From: Bacillota bacterium | GTDB lineage: Bacteria > Bacillota > Clostridia > Oscillospirales > Ruminococcaceae | DNA: 64,000 nucleotides | NCBI GenBank assembly: GCA_023418925.1 | Contig: JAEZYS010000025.1 | Coordinates: 1-64,000 of the forward strand | Reading direction: 5' to 3' | Shown: positions 33,757 through 41,909 of the stretch, piece by piece | Position numbering within the stretch: position 1 is the stretch's first letter | Layout of the letters: every line of letters begins with the position of its first letter | Position numbers and translations under genes: made by a program | The notes under the pieces: model-generated | Database searches by the model: none | What the model was told of the DNA's origin: nothing | The model's input: the letters and a program-made list of their open reading frames with translations, nothing else

Positions 33757-35043
33757 TTATCCAACTGCTTTTCGTATCGAAGAACCAGGAACTGTTTTTT
33801 TACAAATATCTGCCCCAAGTCCTTTTAGCTTTTCAACAATATCTTCATATCCACGTTCGATATGATAAATGTCTTCTATTTCTGTAACACCCTTTGCAGA
33901 AAGACCTGCAATAACTAGTGCAGCACCAGCTCTTAAATCAGGTGCAGTAACAGGTGCACCCATAAGCTGTCCAACACCTTCAATAACAGCAACTTTTCCA
34001 TCAACAGAAATATCAGCACCCATTCTTCTGAGTTCGTCGACATATCTGAAACGGTTATCAAAAATTCCTTCTGTTACAATACTTGTGCCTTCACAAAGGC
34101 AAAGTAGGGCAGAAATCTGTGGCTGCATATCAGTAGGAAAACCAGGATGAGGCATAGTCTTAATACTTGTCTTAACAAGAGGACCATCAACAGAAACTCG
34201 GACGCTGTCATCAAATTCCTCAATGTTTACGCCGATTTTATCAAGCTTGGCAGTAATGCTCTCAAGGTGCTTTGGAATGACATTCTTGATAACAACATTT
34301 CCGCCTGTTGCAGCAGCAGCTACCATATATGTCCCTGCTTCAATCTGATCTGGAATAATTGCATATGTTGTACCCCTAAGGCTCTTGACACCTCTGATTT
34401 TGATAACGTCAGTACCAGCACCCATAATATCAGCACCCATGGAATTGAGAAAGTTTGCAAGGTCAACAATGTGTGGTTCCTTTGCAGCGTTTTCAATTAT
34501 TGTGAGTCCTGTTGCCTTTACAGCCGCAAGGATTGTATTAATGGTTGCTCCGACAGTTACCATGTCAAAGTACACCTGAGAGCCGAGGAGCATGTCTGAC
34601 TGAATATCAATCATGCCATGATCAAGGCTGCAAGTTGCGCCAAGAGATGTAAATGCCTTTAAATGCTGATCAATAGGTCTGTCACCCAGATAGCATCCAC
34701 CCGGCATGGAAACACGCGCTCTTTTAAACTTGCCCAGTAATGTACCGAGAAAGTAATAAGAGGCTCTCATATGTTTAGCCATTTCATAAGGAACGATTGG
34801 TTCAGTAATGCCTGTAGCATCAATTTTAACGGTATTTTTTGAAATCATCTGGACATCTGCGCCCATCTCATATAAAATACGAAGGCTTATGGATACATCG
34901 CTGATATTAGGTACATTTTCTAAAACACATGGACCATCAGCAAGAATAACTGCTGGAATAATTGCAACTGCTGCATTTTTGGCTCCGCTGATTTCAACTT
35001 CTCCGCTTAATCTGCGTCCACCCTTGATTATGAACTTTTCCAA
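33757..35043 (-). CDS. murA: UDP-N-acetylglucosamine 1-carboxyvinyltransferase
   Basis: First committed step of peptidoglycan synthesis: transfers enolpyruvate from PEP to UDP-GlcNAc. 428 residues. Lys22 in SGAKNAA and the catalytic Cys117 in MPGGCYLGDRP (the fosfomycin target) are present, as is GIFDNRF. TTPs of the second domain are normal. Clostridia often carry two copies; whether this is MurA1 or MurA2 cannot be decided. Confidence 0.95.
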   Translation of the reverse strand: MEKFIIKGGRRLSGEVEISGAKNAAVAIIPAVILADGPCVLENVPNISDVSISLRILYEMGADVQMISKNTVKIDATGITEPIVPYEMAKHMRASYYFLGTLLGKFKRARVSMPGGCYLGDRPIDQHLKAFTSLGATCSLDHGMIDIQSDMLLGSQVYFDMVTVGATINTILAAVKATGLTIIENAAKEPHIVDLANFLNSMGADIMGAGTDVIKIRGVKSLRGTTYAIIPDQIEAGTYMVAAAATGGNVVIKNVIPKHLESITAKLDKIGVNIEEFDDSVRVSVDGPLVKTSIKTMPHPGFPTDMQPQISALLCLCEGTSIVTEGIFDNRFRYVDELRRMGADISVDGKVAVIEGVGQLMGAPVTAPDLRAGAALVIAGLSAKGVTEIEDIYHIERGYEDIVEKLKGLGADICKKTVPGSSIRKAVG

Positions 35044-35590
35044 AAATAATCGCTCCTATATATAAATACAGAAATCTGTATAGTTAATTAAAATTCTAAA
35101 CATTTAATAAGTATAAACATAAACAAAAAATGTTTTTGTCATAACAAAATAATTATAACATATTGCGTCCCAAAATAAAAGCTTTTTTCTAAATATTATA
35201 AGCATTTTTCAATATTTCTCATTTATATATAATTTGAATATAAATTTCTAATATAAATTAATAATATTACATCAAATCTCTTTAAGAAATTCCCGTTAAA
35301 GTCAGTCTCCGAAAGAAAAATCAAGGTAGAATTAAGCTGATTGTGTGGTTCAATAAACTTTGTTTTCTCTTCAATATCTGACAGTGGTAATTATACCTTT
35401 AGATTGTTGCACTAAAAAATGGACGTTACCACCACATGTAAGAAATCCATTCTGATTATTTCAGCCTTCCACAAAGCAGAAAAATTATAGTGTTGTTTAT
35501 ACAGAAGGGTATTAAAATCGCTTCATGATAACCTCCTGTTTTCTATATATAGTTTGTGCATTTTAACAAATGTTAAGTCACGTTATAGAA
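35044..35590. other. Long intergenic region with no convincing gene
   Basis: AT-rich sequence between murA and the GGDEF/EAL gene. The only notable item is a strong minus-strand ribosome binding site (AGGAGG, 35532-35537) before an ATG at 35526 whose frame stops after four codons (MKRF). The following 200 bases on that strand have several short open pieces in different frames, such as GFLTCGGNVHFLVQQ, suggesting a decayed gene. I cannot identify it. Confidence 0.4.
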
Positions 35591-35619
35591 AAAATGGGCA
35601 GAAATAATCCGCCCATTTT
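35591..35619 (-). terminator. Terminator of the GGDEF/EAL gene
   Basis: AAAATGGGC pairs with GCCCATTTT around 11 bases; on the minus strand a run of T follows. It lies 50 bases past the stop at 35670. Confidence 0.75.
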
Positions 35620-35669
35620 ATGTATACAATGCGTAAAACGCTCCTCTATAATCAAGAATGTATAATTAT

Positions 35670-37940
35670 TTATACATTTACCTTTTGATGATCTCGCATG
35701 AAATCTTCAAATTTATCAGCAGGCATAGGTCTTCCGAAGAAGTAACCCTGTGCATGATCACACCCTGACTCCTTAAGAATCTCTGCTTGCTTTTCAGTTT
35801 CAATTCCTTCTGCAATTGTTTCTATTTTCTTTGATTTTGCTATTCTGATAACTGCAGAAACAATCTCCCGCGAAATTTCATCATCTTCAAGGTACATTAT
35901 AAATGATCTATCAAGCTTTAGAACCGTAATTGGAAGAACCTGAATATAACTCAATGAGGAATATCCTGTTCCGAAATCATCCATGGAAAGCTTTACGCCA
36001 AGCTCTTTAAGCTCACGCATTTGAGAAATTGCATGGTCAATATCCTTAAGTGCAAGGCTTTCTGTAAGCTCAACATCAAGCCACTTTGCCTCTAATCCTG
36101 TTTTAGTAAGAGCTTTTTGAATTGAATCCCGTACATCAGTCTGATAAAAGTCAACTGCAGTAAGATTTATAGAAACAGTTACAGGATCATACCCTCTGTC
36201 CTGCCAGTACTTATTCTGACTACATGCTTCATAAAGAACGAAGTCACTGATTTTAGTAATGAGCATTGAGTTTTCAGCAACAGGAATAAATTCGTTTGGT
36301 GGGATGATAGTTCCGTCAGGCTTTATCCATCTGATAAGTGCTTCCATGCCAATTAAATCACCGTTTGTTAAGTTAATCTTTGGTTGATAATATAATACAA
36401 GCTCTTTATTTTCAATGGCAAGCGCAAGTTCTTTTTCAATAGTTGTGCTTTCAATAATTTTGTCATGAATTTTATTATCATATCTGATAATTGAGCCTCT
36501 TGCACCGTTTGAAAGGCTTAACGAGAACTCTGCATGGTCAAGGATATGAGTGAAATCGTCACCGCCGTCAGACATCTTGCAATAACCAGCAGAACAAGTT
36601 ATAGTCTGTGTTGAAAAAGACTTTTCCGAAATATTTGCAAGCCCATTCTGAATTTCCTTTATAAGCTTGATCGGAAGTTCATCATCTCCGGTATCACGGG
36701 TAAGAAGTGCAAAGTTGTCCCCGCCAATTCTTGCTCCGAATCCGAAATCTTTTAGCAAAGCAGTTATAACTGTAGCAAACTCATGGAGAAGTTTGTTTCC
36801 TGCGAGGTAACCACAAGTATCATTTATAAGGTGAAAACTGTCAATATCGAAAACAATTACCCAGTAATCTATTGTACAGTTCAATGAACATTCAAAGGTT
36901 TCCTGACCAATCTGCATAAACTTATTTCTGTTATAAATTTCAGTAACCTCGTCAATGTATGCCATTTTTTCAATAATGCTGTCTTTTTCCTTATCTTTGG
37001 TTATATCAATGATAGACCCGCCTATGCTAGCCTCAAGAAGATCCTTACTTGGTGATACTTTATATCTGAACTGATACCAATGATATGTTTTATCATAGCA
37101 CATAGCTCTAAAATCAAGACTGTGAATAGTATTAGAGTCTGTGTAACTTATAACAAGAGTGCTGATAAGTGAATCAACCGCAACAAGGTCATTTGGATGA
37201 ATTAACTTCTTAAATTCATTGTATGAGAGATACTGCTTGTTCACCCCAAACATATTCTGGAGCTGTTCAGAGAGGTAAAGTTGCGTGGAATAAGCCTCCT
37301 TAAGAATAAGACCAACTTCAGAAAGTTCCATAGAAAGTGCGTATTTATTTTCTGTATCAGCAAGGTCATTGGCATATTTCATTAATGACTGCTTCATTTC
37401 AAGTGTTTCTGTAAGATCAAATCCAATAGACATCATCAGGTATTTTTTTTGTTTTTTAAATGTAGTACAGCTCATAATAGAAGTATTCCAAACTGTGCAG
37501 ACGTGTTCACCGCTTTTGGCAATTGCATTGAATTCTTCATCTTTACAGTTGATAATAGCCTGCAGATTTTCACAGAAAGCATCAGGCGGAAGAACTTTTC
37601 TTAATGTTGCTTTATCCAAAAGTTCCTCAGCCGTATATCCCATAGTCTTTATAAATTCATCGTTTACGTTTACATAATCAAAATCAGCATCCCATAGAAT
37701 AACCATGGCATTTATGCTTGTCATAATTTTGGATAGAGATTCTTTTTCGTGTCGTTGCTGATTTGCATTAATATATTTTATAGCGATTACATAACTTATG
37801 GTTGACACAAACTCAACAATAAGGTATGCTAAAATAAGTATATTGGCATTTTCAGGACGCCATAATATTAAATTTAGTGCTATTAATGTTGTAATAAGGT
37901 AAAAAGAAATAGCAACAAATAGTGTATTGTTATTCTTCAC
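35670..37940 (-). CDS. PAS-GGDEF-EAL protein, likely c-di-GMP phosphodiesterase
   Basis: 756 residues: two membrane helices (about 5-60), PAS-like domains (about 75-185 and 205-320), GGDEF (about 330-485), EAL (about 500-750). The cyclase motif is IGGDNF, with Asn replacing the catalytic Glu, so synthesis of c-di-GMP is unlikely. The EAL site is intact: MEALIRW, SINLT, ELTES, MDDFGTGYSS, LKLDRSF, AEGIET, AQGYFF. It probably degrades c-di-GMP, with the GGDEF and PAS parts as sensors. Monocistronic. Its target may include the flagellar or surface functions nearby; that is inference. Confidence 0.93.
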   Translation of the reverse strand: MKNNNTLFVAISFYLITTLIALNLILWRPENANILILAYLIVEFVSTISYVIAIKYINANQQRHEKESLSKIMTSINAMVILWDADFDYVNVNDEFIKTMGYTAEELLDKATLRKVLPPDAFCENLQAIINCKDEEFNAIAKSGEHVCTVWNTSIMSCTTFKKQKKYLMMSIGFDLTETLEMKQSLMKYANDLADTENKYALSMELSEVGLILKEAYSTQLYLSEQLQNMFGVNKQYLSYNEFKKLIHPNDLVAVDSLISTLVISYTDSNTIHSLDFRAMCYDKTYHWYQFRYKVSPSKDLLEASIGGSIIDITKDKEKDSIIEKMAYIDEVTEIYNRNKFMQIGQETFECSLNCTIDYWVIVFDIDSFHLINDTCGYLAGNKLLHEFATVITALLKDFGFGARIGGDNFALLTRDTGDDELPIKLIKEIQNGLANISEKSFSTQTITCSAGYCKMSDGGDDFTHILDHAEFSLSLSNGARGSIIRYDNKIHDKIIESTTIEKELALAIENKELVLYYQPKINLTNGDLIGMEALIRWIKPDGTIIPPNEFIPVAENSMLITKISDFVLYEACSQNKYWQDRGYDPVTVSINLTAVDFYQTDVRDSIQKALTKTGLEAKWLDVELTESLALKDIDHAISQMRELKELGVKLSMDDFGTGYSSLSYIQVLPITVLKLDRSFIMYLEDDEISREIVSAVIRIAKSKKIETIAEGIETEKQAEILKESGCDHAQGYFFGRPMPADKFEDFMRDHQKVNV

Positions 37941-38121
37941 AATGTCACCCCCGGTTAAAAAAATTATAACATATATACAAATTAATTATATATGTTAATA
38001 ATGATTTTGTCAATAATATTTATAATTTATTGATAAATATGATTAGATATTTCATACGTTATACACAATTGCATGATAAAATATTTACTGAAATAAAATG
38101 ATTAGGAAATGAGGATAGTAG

Positions 38122-38793
38122 ATGCCGAAGATTTTAATTGTTGACGATGAAAAGATGATTCGTAATGTTGTCAAGGAGTATGCGGAGTTTGATGGTTATG
38201 AAACCGCTGAGGCTGAGGACGGAATGCAGGCTGTTGAGATATGTAGGAATCATGATTTTGATATAATTATAATGGATGTAATGATGCCAAAACTTGACGG
38301 TTATTCTGCTGTCAAGGAAATTCATAAAACTAAAAAAATTCCCGTGATAATGCTTTCGGCAAGAGGCGAAGAATATGATAAGCTTTTCGGTTTTGAAATA
38401 GGCGTCGATGACTATGTTGTCAAGCCATTTTCTCCAAAGGAACTTCTTGCAAGGATGAGAGCAATTATTAAGCGTTCTACAGCACAGGAAAATAAAATGG
38501 ATAAGCTCTGCTTTGAGGGGCTCACAATAAATGTTACAGGCAGGGAAGTTATAGTTGACGGAAAGCCTGCATCACTTACTCCAAAGGAGTATGATCTGTT
38601 ATTCTTCCTTGTTAAGAATAAGGGCATTGCCTTGTCCAGGGAAAAACTTCTTGAAGAGGTCTGGGGGTACGACTTCTATGGTGATGACCGTACTGTCGAC
38701 ACACATATAAAGATGCTGAGAAATTCACTCGGACAGTACAGGAAATTTGTTGTAACCTTACGAGGAATGGGGTACAAATTTGAAGCAAACTGA
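38122..38793 (+). CDS. OmpR-family response regulator
   Basis: 223 residues with an intact receiver (ILIVDDE, phosphoacceptor Asp in IIIMDVMMP, Lys in VVKPF) and a C-terminal winged helix (LTPKEYDLLFFL, DRTVDTHIKMLR, GMGYKF). It is the partner of the histidine kinase that overlaps its 3' end by 14 bases. It provides a good contrast to the degenerate regulator at 7564. The regulon is unknown. Confidence 0.95.
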   Translation: MPKILIVDDEKMIRNVVKEYAEFDGYETAEAEDGMQAVEICRNHDFDIIIMDVMMPKLDGYSAVKEIHKTKKIPVIMLSARGEEYDKLFGFEIGVDDYVVKPFSPKELLARMRAIIKRSTAQENKMDKLCFEGLTINVTGREVIVDGKPASLTPKEYDLLFFLVKNKGIALSREKLLEEVWGYDFYGDDRTVDTHIKMLRNSLGQYRKFVVTLRGMGYKFEAN

Positions 38794-40210
38794 GAATCAC
38801 AGGGGTAATATAAGTCTCAGATCGACAATATGGCTTTATTTTGCAATATTTATTTCAAGTATTCTGATTCTGCTATGGTTTTCTTTTGTTGTTTCATTGG
38901 AAAGCAACTATAAAAACATGAAAACAAGTAACATACTTGAACTTGCAAACTATATTGTAAAATGTCTGAACAATGAATCTATAACCGGGGAGGATATAGA
39001 AGAACTTGACAATATTGCCTATGCTAATGACATGTGCGTTTATATTGAAAACAGCTATGGTTTTCCAATTTATTCATATGATATGATGGCAGGAAATTGC
39101 CTTATTCATGGTGTACAAAGCTTAAATCTTTATAAGTACAGAGAAAAGGTTCAGCAAAGCTCAAACGGAATTTATTATGTTGAAACTTCAAACCCGAGAT
39201 TCAATAACAATATGCTGTTGTTTGTAATGCAGGTTAAAACAGAGAGCGGTCAAGTACTGTATGTATATCTCAATACGTCACTTGAACCCCTTGATTCCAC
39301 AACTGATATCATCAAAACTCAGATTCAGTTTATCAGTATTCTTTTGCTTGTTCTTGGATTAGGCATTTCATTTTTCCTGTCAAAGTTGCTTGCAACTCCT
39401 ATTGCAAGAATTACACGTTCCGCTAAAAAATTAGCGCAGATGGACTATTCTGCAAAGTTTGACGGGCGTGGATACAGTGAAACTGAAACGCTTGCCGAAG
39501 CTTTAAACTATGCAAGCAGTGAAATGTCAAAGGTAGATACACTTAGAAAAGACCTTATAGCGAATATTTCGCATGACCTAAGGACACCACTGACAATGGT
39601 TAAAGCTTATGCAGAAATGGTCCGTGATTTATCCGGTGATAATCCACAGAAGCGTAATGAGCATGTCGGTATAATTATTGAGGAGAGTGACAGACTGGCT
39701 GCACTTGTAAGTGACATACTTGATCTCTCAAAACTTGAGAGTGATTCTATGGATATTGAAAAGAGAGACTTCTGTATCTCTGATACACTTTCTTCAATTC
39801 TTGACAGATATAAGCTAATTTCAGAACAGAAGGGATATAAATTCATTCTGAATATTGACAAGCGGACAGATGTCACAGCTGATCAGATCAAGATTGAACA
39901 GGTTATATATAATCTTATTAACAATGCAATAAACTACTCCGGTTATGACAAAACAATCTATATAAATCAGATTAACCAGAAAAATGTTGTAAAGATTGAA
40001 ATTACGGATACGGGTAAGGGCATTGAGCCTGAACTGCTGCCATTAATATTTGACAGATATTATCGAGCTGAGAAGAGTATGCGTGAAGTTGTCGGAACAG
40101 GACTTGGCCTTTCAATTGTAAAGCAGATTCTTGAAAAGCACAATTATCAATTTGGCGTAAAATCAGAACTTGGAAAAGGAAGTACATTCTGGTTTGATAT
40201 AAAAAAATAA
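38780..40210 (+). CDS. Sensor histidine kinase
   Basis: 476 residues: membrane helix (about 17-37), external sensor region (38-172), second helix (175-195), HAMP (about 196-250), HisKA with phospho-His near 264 (ISHDLRTPLTM), and ATPase with NLINNAINYSG, DTGKGIE and GTGLGLSIV. The start is TTG 38780 inside the regulator gene, with GGAATGGGG upstream. The signal sensed is unknown. Confidence 0.94.
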   Translation: MKQTENHRGNISLRSTIWLYFAIFISSILILLWFSFVVSLESNYKNMKTSNILELANYIVKCLNNESITGEDIEELDNIAYANDMCVYIENSYGFPIYSYDMMAGNCLIHGVQSLNLYKYREKVQQSSNGIYYVETSNPRFNNNMLLFVMQVKTESGQVLYVYLNTSLEPLDSTTDIIKTQIQFISILLLVLGLGISFFLSKLLATPIARITRSAKKLAQMDYSAKFDGRGYSETETLAEALNYASSEMSKVDTLRKDLIANISHDLRTPLTMVKAYAEMVRDLSGDNPQKRNEHVGIIIEESDRLAALVSDILDLSKLESDSMDIEKRDFCISDTLSSILDRYKLISEQKGYKFILNIDKRTDVTADQIKIEQVIYNLINNAINYSGYDKTIYINQINQKNVVKIEITDTGKGIEPELLPLIFDRYYRAEKSMREVVGTGLGLSIVKQILEKHNYQFGVKSELGKGSTFWFDIKK

Positions 40211-40211
40211 G

Positions 40212-40242
40212 AAAAACGTCTTTCATTGCGAAAGACGTTTTT
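40212..40242. terminator. Bidirectional terminator
   Basis: AAAAACGTCTTTC pairs perfectly with GAAAGACGTTTTT around 5 bases. It lies between the converging kinase (+) and comFB (-) genes. Confidence 0.88.
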
Positions 40243-40250
40243 TAGTATAA

Positions 40251-40511
40251 TCAGTGATGGGGATCTGCACTTACAGTGCTTATTGCCTTGATTATTGCAA
40301 TTTCAATATCAACGGTATTCTGATATTTCGAGTTGTTAAGTTTGGTAAATAGCTCTCCCTTATGTGAATTAACATACTGTGGTTTCAATTCGTTAAGTGT
40401 AAATGCAAGCATATCATCATAGCATTTTTCACACTTGCAACAGTTATAGCTTTTCAGCAATTCATCAAGTCTCTGACGTACAATAATTTCTGTCATATTT
40501 ATAAGAGCCAT
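40251..40511 (-). CDS. ComFB-family protein
   Basis: 86 residues of the late competence development ComFB family: MTEIIVRQRLDELLKS, then the zinc-type Cys motif CCKCEKC, DDMLAFTLNELKPQYV. Its role in competence is unproved even in B. subtilis; homologues bind c-di-GMP or c-di-AMP in cyanobacteria (from memory), of interest given two c-di-GMP proteins nearby. ATG 40511 has GGTGA; the TTG at 40538 has none. It follows the DUF1015 gene by about 50 bases. Confidence 0.82.
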   Translation of the reverse strand: MALINMTEIIVRQRLDELLKSYNCCKCEKCYDDMLAFTLNELKPQYVNSHKGELFTKLNNSKYQNTVDIEIAIIKAISTVSADPHH

Positions 40512-40558
40512 AAAGTCACCACTTTCAATTAATGTCAATCTAACTCGATAACATAAAA

Positions 40559-41848
40559 TTATCTGTCAGCAAACTTGTTCATTACCATTCCTGTAATAAG
40601 CTTTGGATAAAAATAAGTAGATTTTTGAGGCATTTTTTCTGATGCAAGAGCAACGTCTCGAATTTCTTCAACTCTTGTAGGATTGAGAATGAATGAGCAG
40701 TTTGCATTTCCGAAATCAACTGCCTCAAGTGCCTCATCCAGTGAACGGGTATAAGTAAGATTAATCTGATTTGCCATGTTTTCCTTGTCTATACCTAGAA
40801 TCCTTTCAAGTACAAGTGTGTGAAGAACAGAAACATCCAGTCCACAGTAAGCATCTGATTTGTCAGGTAAAAATTCTTTTACAGCCATTTCATTTTTAAG
40901 AATCATAACTATGCATTTTCCCTTGCCTGTATAAAGTGCAAATGCTTTTTTTCCATTCTTGTAAAGCTCATTGAGTGATGCCTGCATTCTTTCCTGTGAA
41001 GGAGCCTCTGCAATATCAAAATATGCTCTGCACTTTTCAATAAGTACATCTGCGTCAAAATTATTGAGATCTTTTACAATTCTGTGTGTTGGGAATACAA
41101 CAAGACCCTCGTTTTCCATGTTTACAAGCATCATGGAGATGTATGAGCTTAGGTCTCCGTCCTGTGCCTTACCTTCTTCAACAAGGTGACGGTGGAAGTT
41201 AAGTGCAGTTTCGTAACGGTGATGACCATCGGCAATATACAGCTTTTTGTCAGCAAATATACGTTCAAGTTTGCTGATGACAACTTCATCTGTTACACAC
41301 CACATCTTATGAACTGTTCCGTCAGGATCAGTAACCTTCATATCAGGTTCACATGAGGAACATGAGTTGATTGTATTGTAAGCTGCCCCATCCTCATCCA
41401 TATAGAGTGAGTAAATCTGGCTGAAATTACAGTAAGTTTCGCTCATGAGATTGAATCTGTCTGCCTTGGCTTTTGAAAGGGTTTCTTCATGAGGGAGAAC
41501 AATTCCTTTTGAAAAATCTTCAAGCTTTACAAGTGAAACAAAACCCTTTACAGCCTGTCTTGCTCCGTTAGCAGTAAACTCCATTTCATAAACATAAATT
41601 GAACTCTTATCATCCTGACGGAGAACGCCGCTGCCAAGCCAGTTTTCAAGCGTTTTTCCTGCTTCTGCATAACGTGTGTCGCCACCTTTAGGAAGCTCAA
41701 GTCTGATAATATTGTATTCATTGTTCTTAATATAATCTTCCCTCTGTTTATCAGATATAATATCATATGGAGGACATACAAGCGAATTGAGATTTCCTCC
41801 TTTGGAGGTATCATATCTCATGCCATTGAATGCTTTTATTTCAGCCAT
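40559..41848 (-). CDS. DUF1015 family protein
   Basis: 429 residues. Family signs: MAEIKAFNGMRYD, LVCPPYDIIS, YNIIRLELPKG, DGHHRYETALNF, and a C-terminal CSFILNPTRVEEI and KSTYFYPKLITGMVM. Biochemical role unsettled; the family has been called HTP-like/serine kinase relatives. The only strong ribosome binding site, AGGAG at 41881-41885, is 32 bases before ATG 41848, with a perfect hairpin in between (see 41849-41885). Alternatively the start is ATG 41878, only two bases after the site, adding ten residues (MLPHRQHGVI). Confidence 0.85.
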   Translation of the reverse strand: MAEIKAFNGMRYDTSKGGNLNSLVCPPYDIISDKQREDYIKNNEYNIIRLELPKGGDTRYAEAGKTLENWLGSGVLRQDDKSSIYVYEMEFTANGARQAVKGFVSLVKLEDFSKGIVLPHEETLSKAKADRFNLMSETYCNFSQIYSLYMDEDGAAYNTINSCSSCEPDMKVTDPDGTVHKMWCVTDEVVISKLERIFADKKLYIADGHHRYETALNFHRHLVEEGKAQDGDLSSYISMMLVNMENEGLVVFPTHRIVKDLNNFDADVLIEKCRAYFDIAEAPSQERMQASLNELYKNGKKAFALYTGKGKCIVMILKNEMAVKEFLPDKSDAYCGLDVSVLHTLVLERILGIDKENMANQINLTYTRSLDEALEAVDFGNANCSFILNPTRVEEIRDVALASEKMPQKSTYFYPKLITGMVMNKFADR

Positions 41849-41885
41849 AATTACGCCATGCTGCCGGTGCGGCAGCATATCTCCT
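41849..41885 (-). promoter_or_regulatory. Ribosome binding site separated from its ATG by a perfect hairpin
   Basis: On the minus strand AGGAG is followed by AT, then ATGCTGCCG-CAC-CGGCAGCAT (41858-41878; 9 bp, loop 3), then nine bases and ATG 41848. Looping out the hairpin gives 11 bases between site and ATG. The hairpin also contains an ATG two bases from the site, which folding would hide. It resembles the layout before the LtaS-like gene. Confidence 0.55.
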
Positions 41886-41909
41886 TTCAAAATGTTATTT
41901 CAACTGAAT

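Noticed and set aside
34147..34599. A 150-codon plus-strand frame opposite murA
   Set aside because: Shadow of the MurA gene, which is fully accounted for by conserved motifs.
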